Shown: positions 36,405 to 46,062, numbered from the stretch's first letter. The stretch: DNA of 64,000 nucleotides from Bacteroidota bacterium (GCA_025363385.1 JANYEA010000032.1:105796-169795); one strand, 5' to 3'. Numbers and translations are program-made. Notes: generated by a model not told the origin, from the letters alone.

Positions 36405-37331
36405 ATGAGTTTATATACCATTCTGGGTGCTGGTGGAGCAATTGCTAATGAGTTATTACCCATTTTAATAGAAGCAAAAGAGAGGGTTAGAATCGTAGCT
36501 CGTCATCCTAAGCAAATTAATGGTGTGGAATCGGTTTCTGCTGATCTGAGTGATGCAAATCAAACAAAAGAAGCTGTGAAAGGCTCCTCGGTAGTTTATT
36601 TGCTAGTAGGATTAGAGTATGATTATAAAGTCTGGGCTGAAAAATGGCCCCTTGTTATGCGAAATACAATCGACGCTTGTAAGGCTTCTGGCGCAAAACT
36701 TATTTTTTTTGACAATGTTTATATGTATGGGAAGGTAGAGGGGTGGATGACAGAAGAAACTGCCTTTAATCCTTGCAGTAAAAAAGGGATATTGAGGGCT
36801 TCTATTGTGAGTGAGTTATTAAATGAAATCAAATCGGGCACAATAACCGGATTGATTGCGAGAAGCGCAGATTTCTATGGTACAGGGGCAACTAAAACCA
36901 GTGTTCCCAATATGCTGGTATTTGATAATTTTTCGAAAGGAAAAAAAGCACAGTGGTTGGTAAATGCCAAACTGCCTCATTCTTATACCTATATTCCAGA
37001 TGCGGGTAAAGCATTGTATTTATTAGCAAAAGACGAAACTGCTTTTAATCAAACCTGGCACTTGCCCACTCATAAAAATCTATTAACAGGTGAGCAGTTT
37101 ATTGCCTTAGCGGCGGAAGCCATGCACCAGCCCAATAAATCAACTGTCTTATCAAAATTCATGATTCGTTTAGCGGGGCTTTTTATCAAACCCATCAAGG
37201 AGTCTTACGAAATGATCTATCAAAGCGATAGTATTTATCTTTTTGATTCTACTAAGTTTGAAAAACATTTTGGGTTTGAGCCCACTAGTTACGAGGATGG
37301 AATAAAAGAAACGGCTAAGTATTATTTGTAA
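36405..37331 (+). CDS. NAD(P)-dependent epimerase/dehydratase family (atypical SDR)
   Basis: A 308-residue Rossmann-fold protein of the extended/atypical short-chain dehydrogenase class. The cofactor motif is GAGGAIA at 8-14, an arginine (RIVARHP) after strand 2 favours NADP(H), and VYMYGK gives the YxxxK-like tyrosine in a modified form. The C-terminal half resembles NmrA/epimerase-type sugar or quinone enzymes. The substrate is unknown. Its last ten bases overlap the convergent gene. Confidence 0.8.
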   Translation: MSLYTILGAGGAIANELLPILIEAKERVRIVARHPKQINGVESVSADLSDANQTKEAVKGSSVVYLLVGLEYDYKVWAEKWPLVMRNTIDACKASGAKLIFFDNVYMYGKVEGWMTEETAFNPCSKKGILRASIVSELLNEIKSGTITGLIARSADFYGTGATKTSVPNMLVFDNFSKGKKAQWLVNAKLPHSYTYIPDAGKALYLLAKDETAFNQTWHLPTHKNLLTGEQFIALAAEAMHQPNKSTVLSKFMIRLAGLFIKPIKESYEMIYQSDSIYLFDSTKFEKHFGFEPTSYEDGIKETAKYYL

Positions 37332-38494
37332 CTCATTTCAGGGTGTCTTTCAAAAGGTTGACCCTGATTAAAAATAGTGCGATAGGTAATCATGCGCCTG
37401 CTTTGATACCCCCCCAGGCTTTTATAAATATTGAGCATTTTTGGATTCCAATCTCCTGCCCAGCCCATTTCATATTTTTTGTACCAACCCTTTCCTTGCA
37501 CAAAAGAGCCACATTCTTGAATGATAAAGCTATCGATTCCAAGGGCCTGGTATTTTGGTACCACTCCAAAAGCAAGACCGGTTAATTGTTTGTTGGTACC
37601 TCTCCACTTCATCCACATCAGATAGATTTTTTCTTTCCAACCAAATTTACCATTGAAGTGTTTGAAGTATTGATTAAGATCAGGAATATTAATGAACATT
37701 GCTATGGGTTCTTCTTTGTAATAGGCAAACCAAACCGTGCGTTCATCCATAATGGGCTTCATTTTTTTAAAAAGCTTGATCACCTGTTCTTCAGTGATTT
37801 CTTTTGCTTCTCCATGTTGCGCCCAGGCAGCATTGTAAACTTTTGCAAAATCTCCTGCATATTTTTCCAGTTCACTCAATTTTGCATGTCTTGCCGTGTA
37901 ATCTGGCTTCGCTTTAATTCTGGCATGACGTTCAATAATTTTATCGGAAAAACGATCATCTACATTCATGAAATAATAATACTGATTGTAATAATTCTGT
38001 AGTCCATAATTATTGAATAGGGATTCATAATACGGAGGGTTGAAAGACATGCCATACATCGGTTCGTTATCAAAGCCCTCTACCAGTAAGCCCCACCATT
38101 TATCGCGGTCCCCAAAATTGATTGGCCCATCCATGGCTTCGGCACCTTTTGATTGTAACCATTCTCTGGCTTGATTCAATAAAGTATTTGCAGCCACCTG
38201 ATCATTAATGCAATCGAAAAAACCAAAACCACCTGTTAAAAAATCGGTGCCTTTGTTGATGTATTTACTACTGATGAAAGCCGCTATACGACCAATGGTT
38301 TCTGCCTGATCGTTTTGCAGGATCCACCTCTTAGCTTCGCCGTATTTAAATGATTTATTTTTTAGTGGATCAAATACATCATTTACCTCATTGTTGAGTG
38401 GACGAATATATACAGGATTTGTACTGTTTAGTGTAGCATTAACTTCCAGAAATTCTTTTGCCGTATTTTTATCAGCTACTTCAATCAATCGCAT
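37322..38494 (-). CDS. GNAT-like N-acetyltransferase family protein, function unknown
   Basis: A 390-residue protein of a family common in Bacteroidota and annotated as GNAT-like. The C-terminal half has an acyl-CoA-binding-like block, TGLAFGVVPKYQALGIDSFIIQ (residues around 306-327), preceded by a core strand WFAYYKEEPIAMFINIPDL. The N-terminal part has GRIAAFI and GFFDCINDQ, which resemble a second GNAT-like lobe. No acceptor substrate can be proposed. It stands alone, overlapping the end of the convergent SDR gene by ten bases. Confidence 0.7.
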   Translation of the reverse strand: MRLIEVADKNTAKEFLEVNATLNSTNPVYIRPLNNEVNDVFDPLKNKSFKYGEAKRWILQNDQAETIGRIAAFISSKYINKGTDFLTGGFGFFDCINDQVAANTLLNQAREWLQSKGAEAMDGPINFGDRDKWWGLLVEGFDNEPMYGMSFNPPYYESLFNNYGLQNYYNQYYYFMNVDDRFSDKIIERHARIKAKPDYTARHAKLSELEKYAGDFAKVYNAAWAQHGEAKEITEEQVIKLFKKMKPIMDERTVWFAYYKEEPIAMFINIPDLNQYFKHFNGKFGWKEKIYLMWMKWRGTNKQLTGLAFGVVPKYQALGIDSFIIQECGSFVQGKGWYKKYEMGWAGDWNPKMLNIYKSLGGYQSRRMITYRTIFNQGQPFERHPEMSYK

Positions 38495-38508
38495 AGTCCA
38501 ACTTTTTA

Positions 38509-38516
38509 CAAATATA
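38509..38516 (-). promoter_or_regulatory. -7 element for the GNAT-like gene
   Basis: TATATTTG on the minus strand fits TAnnTTTG, 14 bases before the ATG at 38494. Confidence 0.45.
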
Positions 38517-38534
38517 GTAGGTTAGTAAAATATG

Positions 38535-40136
38535 CTACTTCGTGAAAAGTTTCAAAGCCATTTTTTCATCATGGCCATAAATATCTTTTCTAAAATTCAG
38601 TTCGCCAGATTTGTCAACCCAAGCTGTAAAATATACGATTAAAACAGGAATTGTTTTCTTTAGGGTTACCCATCTTTCTTTGGTTAAGTTCATTGAACTA
38701 TCGATGTTTTTGCTATTCCAAGAAGTATCATATCTTAAAAGGTATTGAGCCATTTTCTTTGGTTCACTAATTCTGATACAGCCATGACTTAAGCTTCTAC
38801 TGGATTGAGAAAACAGATCTCGGTTTGGCGTGTCATGCAAATAAATATCATAATTATTGGGGAATAAAAATTTCACTAATCCCAGAGAATTAAAGGGCCC
38901 TGGAATCTGGCGTACGAGTGGCAGCCCATTACTTTTTCCAGTAATTTCCATATGATTTTTTTCGAGGTAGTTACTGTTTTTTTCTAAGGATGGTACGATT
39001 TCTTTTTTGACAATACTGGTTGGTACATTCCAATACGGGCTAAATACAATATATTTTAAATTACCTGTAAAGATTACTGTGCTGTTGGCAGATTTACCAA
39101 CAATCACATTCATGTCCATTACCGTTTTGCCACTATCAAAAACGTGTAAACGGTATTCAGGAATATTCACTAAAATATAATTACTATCTTTTTCCGGGGG
39201 CATCCAGCGAAGCCTTTCCATGTTTACCAAAATTTGGCGGATCCTCCATTTCAGGGAAACGTTTAATTCTTCTATCATTTTATTTCCAACAGCCCCATCG
39301 ATACTCAATCCCATTCGCCTTTGAAACTTTTTTACCGCAATTGTGGTTAATGAGTCGAAAATAAAACTACTGTCAGTAATTGTAATATCACCCAGCGCAT
39401 AAAGTCTTCTTTTAATTAATGCAACAACATACGAGCTATCTCCTTTTTTTAAAGGCTTTTTAATCTGTGGAATAGAATCGAAAGAAGTGGTTTTTGCCAA
39501 TTCATTATAGCGTACCAAATGCTCCTGTAATTTTTTGTACTGTGGATTTTGTTTGGCATAGATCTCTATGTCCGTTGCTTTTGATTTGATACTTGAATCA
39601 AGAAGTGCACTGAGGTTTAATTTTTTTCTAGGAATAAACCAACCTAAATCAGCGGCATCAATATCACTTCCCTTATACACTTTTGCGGCATAAGCAAAGA
39701 ATTGTCCGGTAAAAGACAATTCGGTGATAAGAACATTTTCAAGCGGTTGTTGGTGAAGGGTATCGGCAACTGCGGTTTCGTATAAATGGGTGAGATTTGG
39801 ATTATACAAACTACTATCCTGTAAGTCTGAAACGGAAGAGTTGAGGAGATTTAAAAAATTAAAGGATTGTTCAGCGATACCTTTATTATCGAACCAAGCG
39901 AATTGGTAATTTCTTTCTTTATAAAAATTTAAAAACTGCTCTTCATAAGGTTTGAATTCTTCATGAGATTTTAAAAAACCTTCTATTTGAATACTATCGA
40001 AAAAAAGGTTATTGAATGAGGTACTTGTAGTAATGGATGTATCTCTCATTACTAGTTTTTTGGGTCTTTTAAAATTTTTACAACCAGCTATTCCAATAAC
40101 CAATAAGGTTAGAATCAGAATAAAATTTTTCTTCAT
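38535..40136 (-). CDS. L,D-transpeptidase (YcbB/LdtD-like) lipoprotein
   Basis: A 533-residue lipoprotein (signal ending IAGC, Cys19). After an N-terminal helical region comes a peptidoglycan-binding domain around 245-290 (VVALIKRRLYALGDI, VKKFQRRMGLSIDGAVGNKM), then a YkuD catalytic domain with YRLHVFDSG, an inserted capping subdomain and the active site SLSHGCIRIS (His451, Cys453). Such enzymes form 3-3 crosslinks in peptidoglycan or attach proteins to it. The domain order matches the YcbB type. It follows rsmE and dnaB on the same strand. Confidence 0.92.
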   Translation of the reverse strand: MKKNFILILTLLVIGIAGCKNFKRPKKLVMRDTSITTSTSFNNLFFDSIQIEGFLKSHEEFKPYEEQFLNFYKERNYQFAWFDNKGIAEQSFNFLNLLNSSVSDLQDSSLYNPNLTHLYETAVADTLHQQPLENVLITELSFTGQFFAYAAKVYKGSDIDAADLGWFIPRKKLNLSALLDSSIKSKATDIEIYAKQNPQYKKLQEHLVRYNELAKTTSFDSIPQIKKPLKKGDSSYVVALIKRRLYALGDITITDSSFIFDSLTTIAVKKFQRRMGLSIDGAVGNKMIEELNVSLKWRIRQILVNMERLRWMPPEKDSNYILVNIPEYRLHVFDSGKTVMDMNVIVGKSANSTVIFTGNLKYIVFSPYWNVPTSIVKKEIVPSLEKNSNYLEKNHMEITGKSNGLPLVRQIPGPFNSLGLVKFLFPNNYDIYLHDTPNRDLFSQSSRSLSHGCIRISEPKKMAQYLLRYDTSWNSKNIDSSMNLTKERWVTLKKTIPVLIVYFTAWVDKSGELNFRKDIYGHDEKMALKLFTK

Positions 40137-40169
40137 ATATGAAAGATACTGAATTAAATAAATTGGAAA

Positions 40170-40871
40170 TCAACGATTGGCTAAAAGTGTAATTGATACA
40201 AGTCCAGCAGTTTCTGTTCTAAGCCGGGTTTGCCCTAAGCTTACTGGAATAAATTGTGCTTTCAATGAATGCGAAATTTCCTCAGGGGTAAAATCTCCTT
40301 CAGGTCCAATAAGAATGAAAGAATCTGCCATCTTAGGCAGGTCATAAAGCATTCGTTTCTGTCCCTCTTCACAATGGGCAATTATTTTTTGTTGATTCGT
40401 GCTTTGATCAATCATTTTAATTACCTGAATTGGTTCGTGTAAAATGGGGAGCCAACATTGCTGACTTTGAAGCATAGCAGAAATCAGAATTTGTTGCATT
40501 CTTTCTGTTCTGAATCTTTGATGTTCTGTTCGTTTACAAATTAATGGGAAGACCTCAGAAATACCGATTTCAGTAATTTTTTCAAGCATCCACTCAAATC
40601 GGTCGGCGTTTTTCAATAAAGAAATCCCGATACTAATTTTAATCGGATTTGCCTCCTTGAAACTAATTTTATCTATGACTACAACAGATTTATGTTTATC
40701 AGCACTAATGATTTTCGCTTCAAATAATTTTCCTTTACCATCTGTTAAATGAATCAATGCGCCTTCTTTCATACGCAAAACCTGAACACAGTGCTTGCTT
40801 GTGATCTCGCTTAAAACGAATGGTTGATTCGATTTCAGAATAGTAGGCTCGTAAAAGAATGGTACACTCAT
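40170..40871 (-). CDS. rsmE: 16S rRNA m3U1498 methyltransferase
   Basis: SPOUT-class methyltransferase acting on U1498 of 16S rRNA. The 233-residue product has the N-terminal PUA-like domain (HCVQVLRMKEGALIHLTDGKG) and the C-terminal trefoil-knot motifs KITEIGISEVFPLICKRTE, LIGPEGDFTPEEI and SLGQTRLRTETAGLVSI. Length is typical. It lies 59 bp downstream of dnaB and 33 bp upstream of the L,D-transpeptidase on the same strand. Confidence 0.96.
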   Translation of the reverse strand: MSVPFFYEPTILKSNQPFVLSEITSKHCVQVLRMKEGALIHLTDGKGKLFEAKIISADKHKSVVVIDKISFKEANPIKISIGISLLKNADRFEWMLEKITEIGISEVFPLICKRTEHQRFRTERMQQILISAMLQSQQCWLPILHEPIQVIKMIDQSTNQQKIIAHCEEGQKRMLYDLPKMADSFILIGPEGDFTPEEISHSLKAQFIPVSLGQTRLRTETAGLVSITLLANR

Positions 40872-40930
40872 TCCTGAAAAATAAATAAAGTAACAGGGAT
40901 GTTTTCCTGCACTTTTATAAGAAATTTTAT

Positions 40931-42508
40931 TTAAAAAGGTTGTTCGGTTTCATACCCCTGATCAAAATCTTCGTCATTCATTTTGCTGCCCTTTTGCAAA
41001 TAGAATTTTGCGCCTTCATTTGCACCGCCAGCAGATGGTGTAATGTTTGGTGCAATTGGTTTCCAGTTATTTCCTAGTCCTTCAATACTTCCACTATCGC
41101 CTTCCCATTCTTCAAATCTTTGAATAGCCAGGTTGGCACGAAGTTTTATGGTTTCTAAAGAACCGTTACGGTGTTTTGCAATTCTAATATGTGTTTCTCC
41201 GCTAGTGCTCTCGCCCATTTCATTACTTTTTACCTCGTAATATTCAGGACGATAAATGAACATAACCATATCAGCATCTTGCTCAATCGCGCCCGATTCT
41301 CTCAAATCACTTAATTGAGGCATTTTGCTTTCTTTCCTGGTTTCAACGGCACGACTTAACTGGCTCAATGCAATAATAGGAACACTTAATTCTTTGGCAA
41401 GTGCTTTAAGGTTTCTAGAAATATTACTGATTTCTTGTTCACGGTTACCCCCTTTATCATTTGATCCACTCATCAATTGTAAATAGTCGATAATAATGAT
41501 ACCCACTTTATGTTTGTGTACCAGCCTTCTTGCTTTTGCTCTGAATTCAAAGATGTTAAGTGCCGCAGTATCGTCGATATAGATGGGAGCTCTTTCCAAA
41601 CGATTGATTCCTTTTGAAATCAATTGTTGGTATTCATGGTCTTCTAATTTACCACGACTAATTTTTTCCATTTTTATTTCGCTCTCTGCACTTAAAATAC
41701 GTTGTACCAATTGAGAGGCACTCATTTCCAATGAAAAGAATCCCACTGCAATCGGTTTTGTGGGATGCAAGGCTGCATTACGTGCCAGGTTCAAGGCAAA
41801 TGCAGTTTTACCCACTGATGGACGAGCCGCTAGAATAATTAAATCTGTTGGCTGCCAACCGTATGTAACACGATCTAATGAACCAAAGCCACTTGGCACT
41901 CCAGAAATTTCTTCTGTTTTGGTTCTTAGCTCATCAATACGATTCATCGTCTTGGCAAGCACCCCTAAAATTTCCTCGAAATTCTTTTTCAAGTAATTAT
42001 TAGTGATATTGAACATCTTGGTTTCGGCTTCATCTAACAGATCAAATACATCCGTGCTGTCTTCATAAGCATCACTAATGATTTCACCACTAATACGAAT
42101 CAGTTCACGTTGTATAAATTTTTGCAATACTATTCTGCAGTGCGCATCAATATTCGCGGTAGAAACTACTGAATTAGTGAGTTTGGTCACATAATATGGG
42201 CCACCCACGGCATCAAGTTGCTCTTGAAACTTTAATTCTTCAACTACCGTAAGTAGATCGATAGGGTCATTTTTTTGCTGTAAAGCCTGCATAGCGTGGT
42301 AGATTGTTTTATGTGATTCCACATAAAAACATTCTGGCTTTAGAATTTCCGAAACAGTATCAAAGGCACTCTTTTCAAGCATAATGGCACCCAAAATAGC
42401 CTCTTCCAGCTCTTTTGCTTGAGGAGGTACTTTACCATAAACCATGGTACTCATGTCTACTGTTGTCTTTCTTCTCTTTCGGTCTTTGTTTAAACTAGTT
42501 AAGTCCAT
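40931..42508 (-). CDS. dnaB: Replicative DNA helicase DnaB
   Basis: Hexameric helicase that unwinds DNA at the replication fork. The 525-residue sequence has a DnaB N-terminal domain (about 25-130), a linker helix, and a RecA-like domain with Walker A ARPSVGKTAFALN, Walker B IIIIDYLQLM and motif RESGAIEQDADMVMFIYRP. No intein is present. The tail is Gly/Asn/Asp-rich. The ATG at 42508 faces a long intergenic region with DnaA-box-like sequences. Confidence 0.97.
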   Translation of the reverse strand: MDLTSLNKDRKRRKTTVDMSTMVYGKVPPQAKELEEAILGAIMLEKSAFDTVSEILKPECFYVESHKTIYHAMQALQQKNDPIDLLTVVEELKFQEQLDAVGGPYYVTKLTNSVVSTANIDAHCRIVLQKFIQRELIRISGEIISDAYEDSTDVFDLLDEAETKMFNITNNYLKKNFEEILGVLAKTMNRIDELRTKTEEISGVPSGFGSLDRVTYGWQPTDLIILAARPSVGKTAFALNLARNAALHPTKPIAVGFFSLEMSASQLVQRILSAESEIKMEKISRGKLEDHEYQQLISKGINRLERAPIYIDDTAALNIFEFRAKARRLVHKHKVGIIIIDYLQLMSGSNDKGGNREQEISNISRNLKALAKELSVPIIALSQLSRAVETRKESKMPQLSDLRESGAIEQDADMVMFIYRPEYYEVKSNEMGESTSGETHIRIAKHRNGSLETIKLRANLAIQRFEEWEGDSGSIEGLGNNWKPIAPNITPSAGGANEGAKFYLQKGSKMNDEDFDQGYETEQPF

Positions 42509-42961
42509 TGTTATCTTAGGGGTTAGTAATTAACACCTGGCTATTCGGGTGATCAAAATATGTTTCTGGAAAACCTTTATCGATAACTCATCGCTAAGGG
42601 GGAGCGAATATGGTTCAAGAAATCCGCTTGTTAAAATTTTTTACTATCAATTTTCGTCCACAGGTTATCCAAGCTTCATTCACATAAAAATAGCGACTAT
42701 CCACAGAAAAATTGAGGGTTATCCACTAAGTTCAAAAGTTTTCCGCTCAAAACTAGCCATTTTGCACAAGTCCTTGTGCAGAAAGATTTCTTTAATAAAT
42801 GAGGTTGCTCTTCAAAAAAAAATGTAACTAAAAAGGGATTTGTTTTGATTTTACAAACGGTTCACTACCCTGGAAAGACCCGAATCGGGCACCAAAGGCA
42901 ACTAAGCCTATATATCCCATTTTTATCTCCTATTTTTGATGCTCGAAAAGAGATTATTATT
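42509..42961. other. Long dnaB-pheT intergenic region with DnaA-box-like sequences
   Basis: This 453-bp region is the only gap above 300 bp. It holds four DnaA-box-like nonamers on one strand: TCGTCCACA (42654), TTATCCAAG (42665), CTATCCACA (42697) and TTATCCACT (42719), the last two with one mismatch to TTATCCACA. An AT-rich stretch lies at 42630-42655, and a perfect 8-bp inverted repeat TGCACAAG/CTTGTGCA at 42763-42780. A -7 element for pheT is near the right end. Genes diverge from it on both sides. It may be the origin of replication or a DnaA-regulated promoter region. Confidence 0.4.
42931..42938 (+). promoter_or_regulatory. -7 element for pheT
   Basis: TATTTTTG fits TAnnTTTG, 23 bases before ATG 42962. 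It lies inside the possible longer reading frame and so supports the shorter start. Confidence 0.45.
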
Positions 42962-45370
42962 ATGACCATTAGTTACAACTGGCTGAGTGAATACCTACCT
43001 GAAATCATAGATCCTGAAAAATTGTCAAGGATACTTACCTCCATTGGATTAGAAGTGGAGAGTTTAGAAAGATTTCAGTCTATCAAAGGCGGATTAGAGG
43101 GTTTGGTAATTGGAGAAGTATTAGAATGTGAGCAGCATCCCAATGCAGATAAATTAAAGTTAACCAAGGTAAATATTGGAACAGGTGAGTCCTTACAAAT
43201 TGTATGTGGTGCTCCCAATGTGGCTATTGGACAAAAAGTAGTGGTTGCCACTGTAGGTACTACCATTTACCCTTCAACAGGCGATCCTTTAACCATGAAA
43301 CTGGCAAAGATTCGTGGAGTTGAAAGTTTTGGAATGATCTGTGCCGAAGATGAAATGGGGATAGGAACTAGTCATGATGGAATTCTTGTATTGCCCTCTG
43401 AACTAGTACCTGGAACACCCGCTGCCACTTATTTTCAGCCTTACAGTGATTGGATCTATGAAATTGGGTTAACGCCTAATCGGATGGATGCAATGAGTCA
43501 TTTCGGGGTAGCAAGAGACGTATGTGCCTATTTAACGCATCATCAAAAAGATGCCAGGGTAAAAACGCCTTTCAGTAATGGGTTTAAAATAGATAACACC
43601 TTGCTACCTATTAAAGTAACGGTAGAAAATACAGTTGCTTGTCCGAGGTATGCAGGTATTAGTATTAGTGGTGTGGAAGTAAAAGAATCTCCACATTGGC
43701 TGAAGAACAGGTTAATGTCGATAGGGTTAAGGCCCATTAATAATATTGTAGATATTACCAATTTTATATTACACGAAACAGGGCAACCATTGCATGCATT
43801 TGATGCAGATGCAATTGTTGGTGGCGAGATCATTGTAAAAAATGAGGCAGAGGGAACTGTTTTTACTACGCTTGATGGAAAAGAAAGAAAGCTGAGTAGT
43901 AAAGATTTGATAATTTGTAATGTTAAAGAAGGGATGTGCATTGCCGGGGTTTATGGTGGAAAGGAAAGTGGTGTAACCGTTTCCACTAAGAATATTTTCC
44001 TGGAAAGTGCCTGGTTCTTGCCTTCAAGTATTCGTATCAGTTCTGTATTTCATGGTTTAAGAACCGATGCAGCCACACGTTTCGAAAAAGGGGTGGACAT
44101 TGATAATACAGTGAATGTGTTGAAAAGGGCTGCCTTGATGATTAAAGAATTAGCCGGAGGAGAATTATCCAGTGAAATTGTGGATGTATATCCTGCACCT
44201 CTTCCAAAAACAGAAGTTTCTTTAAAACATCATTACCTCAAAAAACTCAGTGGGAAAAACTATCATGCTGACAAAGTAAATAGAATTTTAACGGCACTTG
44301 GTTTTGAAATATTGAAAGAAGGAATGGACGAGCTACGAGTGGCTGTGCCAAGAAGTAAGCCCGATATTAGTTTGCCCGCTGATATTGTAGAAGAAATTAT
44401 TCGGATTGATGGGTTAGACAATATTGAAATTCCATCAACCATTTCAATAAGTCCGGCAACGGATCTTTCTGCCTTAAAGGAAAATCTTAAAAATAAAATT
44501 GCGAATTATTTGGTCGGACAAGGCTTCATAGAGATACTTACTAATAGCATTACCAATAGTAAATATTTTACTGAAGAAGTGTTGAGCAAGTCTGTGAAAA
44601 TGATCAATAATTTAAGTGCTGATCTGGATATTCTGCGACCATCTATGTTAGAAACCGGGTTAGAAACGATTGCCTATAATTTGAATCGGAAAAATACCAA
44701 TCTGCAATGTTTTGAATTCGGTAAAACCTATGCCAGCAATGGCCCCGGAGAATATAGCGAAGCAGAGCATTTGGCATTGTATTTTACTGGATCAGACCAG
44801 GAAGAGAGCTGGCATCAGAAAAGTAGAAGCTTGGATATTTATAAAGCAAAAGGAATTGTTTCTGCCATTATGCAACTTGCCGGTGTGGGTGGATTACAAC
44901 TGAGTTTAGTGGAAGATGCTTTTGTATTAAAAGCCGGTAAAAAAGAAATGGGAAGCATTGTTGCTGTAAACAATAAACAGCTGCAAAATTTTGATATTAA
45001 ACAGTCGGTTTATTTTGTGGATATCGATTTTATTGCCTTATTCAAATTGGTAAAACAGCGCAAGATTGTATATAAAGAAGTGAATAAATTTCCTGCAATG
45101 CAACGCGACTTAGCATTAGTAGTAGATAGGAAAATTAGTTTTGATGCCATTGATCAACAAGTGCGTAAAACACAAATATCGAAACTAAAGCAAGTGCGAC
45201 TATTTGATGTGTTTGAAAGCGATAAATTGGGAGCAGATAAAAAGTCAATGGCCTTGAGTTTTACTTTTGAAGACGAACAAAAAACGCTTACAGATAAAGA
45301 AGTGGATGCGATGGTTGGAAAGCTAATAAATCAATTCGAAAAAGAATTAGGAGCAGAAATCAGGAAATAG
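42962..45370 (+). CDS. pheT: Phenylalanyl-tRNA synthetase beta subunit
   Basis: Beta subunit of the heterotetrameric enzyme that charges tRNA-Phe. The 802-residue product from ATG 42962 starts with MTISYNWLSEYLPE, the usual family start, and shows the tRNA-binding OB domain (HPNADKLKLTKVN, about 55-160), B3/B4 editing domain, B5 domain (about 410-480), catalytic-like module with DLDILRPSMLETGLETI, and the ferredoxin-fold anticodon-binding domain at the end (FPAMQRDLALVVD). pheS is not adjacent. It heads a run of plus-strand genes. Confidence 0.96.
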   Translation: MTISYNWLSEYLPEIIDPEKLSRILTSIGLEVESLERFQSIKGGLEGLVIGEVLECEQHPNADKLKLTKVNIGTGESLQIVCGAPNVAIGQKVVVATVGTTIYPSTGDPLTMKLAKIRGVESFGMICAEDEMGIGTSHDGILVLPSELVPGTPAATYFQPYSDWIYEIGLTPNRMDAMSHFGVARDVCAYLTHHQKDARVKTPFSNGFKIDNTLLPIKVTVENTVACPRYAGISISGVEVKESPHWLKNRLMSIGLRPINNIVDITNFILHETGQPLHAFDADAIVGGEIIVKNEAEGTVFTTLDGKERKLSSKDLIICNVKEGMCIAGVYGGKESGVTVSTKNIFLESAWFLPSSIRISSVFHGLRTDAATRFEKGVDIDNTVNVLKRAALMIKELAGGELSSEIVDVYPAPLPKTEVSLKHHYLKKLSGKNYHADKVNRILTALGFEILKEGMDELRVAVPRSKPDISLPADIVEEIIRIDGLDNIEIPSTISISPATDLSALKENLKNKIANYLVGQGFIEILTNSITNSKYFTEEVLSKSVKMINNLSADLDILRPSMLETGLETIAYNLNRKNTNLQCFEFGKTYASNGPGEYSEAEHLALYFTGSDQEESWHQKSRSLDIYKAKGIVSAIMQLAGVGGLQLSLVEDAFVLKAGKKEMGSIVAVNNKQLQNFDIKQSVYFVDIDFIALFKLVKQRKIVYKEVNKFPAMQRDLALVVDRKISFDAIDQQVRKTQISKLKQVRLFDVFESDKLGADKKSMALSFTFEDEQKTLTDKEVDAMVGKLINQFEKELGAEIRK

Positions 45371-45424
45371 GAATTCCGAAAAACTATTAATTACCGTATT
45401 TTAGAGTAAGATTAATTTTAATAG

Positions 45425-45712
45425 ATGGAAGAAATTTCTGTACAAATAAAAGCCATTCAGGAAAAGCTGCAGATTTTGCTAAGGCAGCAGCAGGTTTTAC
45501 AGAAGGAAAACCAGAAATTAAAAAAAGATCTGGAGAAGGTGCAGACTGAAAAATTGCAGAAAGAATCAGATTTAGCAGGAATGATTCAGCAATTAGAGTC
45601 AGTTAAAATCGGAGGTTCCCAGTGGAGCCCGGCCGATAAATTGTTAATGGAAAAAAGAATCGATGGTTATTTGAAGGAAATCGAAAAATGCCTTTTATTA
45701 CTGAACGCTTGA
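45425..45712 (+). CDS. Small coiled-coil protein upstream of zapA
   Basis: A 95-residue soluble protein. Residues about 3-65 form a continuous coiled coil with Leu/Ile heptads and many Gln, Lys and Glu; the last 30 residues contain SPADKLLMEKRIDGYLKEIEKCL. No family name is recognised. The gene is 54 bp after pheT and its stop lies one base before the zapA ATG, so the two are translationally coupled. A ZapB-like partner for ZapA is a reasonable guess from context, not from sequence identity. Confidence 0.65.
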   Translation: MEEISVQIKAIQEKLQILLRQQQVLQKENQKLKKDLEKVQTEKLQKESDLAGMIQQLESVKIGGSQWSPADKLLMEKRIDGYLKEIEKCLLLLNA

Positions 45713-45713
45713 T

Positions 45714-46013
45714 ATGATGGAAGAACTCATACCCGTAAATATTGTGATAGCCGACCGCAGTTACCGCCTCAAGATTGAGCCGGCTGATGAAGAAATGGTA
45801 AGAAAAACGTCGAGCCTGATCAATGACAAGATCTCGGAGTTCAAAACCAATTTCGCTGGTAAAGACATGCAAGACTATGTTTCAATGGCATTACTTTGGT
45901 TTGCCACAGAGCAAACGCAGGCGGGTAACCTTCTCGTAAAATGGGGCGAATTGGCCCAACAAATCAACGGTTTAGAAAAATCAATCGACAAAGCTTTACT
46001 GGAAAACGGGTAA
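45714..46013 (+). CDS. zapA: Cell division protein ZapA
   Basis: FtsZ-ring-associated protein that bundles FtsZ filaments. The 99 residues show the ZapA pattern: an N-terminal beta-hairpin head (IPVNIVIADRSYRLKIEPADEEMVRKTSSLINDKI) and a C-terminal helical/coiled-coil part, about the usual length. ATG codons at 45714 and 45717 are equivalent choices. It follows a coiled-coil gene and precedes rny. Confidence 0.85.
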   Translation: MMEELIPVNIVIADRSYRLKIEPADEEMVRKTSSLINDKISEFKTNFAGKDMQDYVSMALLWFATEQTQAGNLLVKWGELAQQINGLEKSIDKALLENG

Positions 46014-46062
46014 GCTAAGAACCAAATCATTTCGCTTAATTTATTTAAGTATCTTCGCCTAT

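Noticed and set aside
37586..38002. 138-residue Phe/Ile-rich open frame opposite the GNAT-like gene
   Set aside because: Composition reflects the complement of Lys/Asn codons; no start context.
42549..42827. 92-residue open frame in the dnaB-pheT gap
   Set aside because: No recognisable family, no promoter or coupling to a gene, and it covers the DnaA-box-like cluster. Likely chance.
42845..42961. N-terminal extension of pheT from a TTG
   Set aside because: The added residues are unlike PheT, and the extension covers the -7 element at 42931.
43543..43941. 132-residue open frame opposite pheT
   Set aside because: No family resemblance; lies wholly inside a conserved gene.
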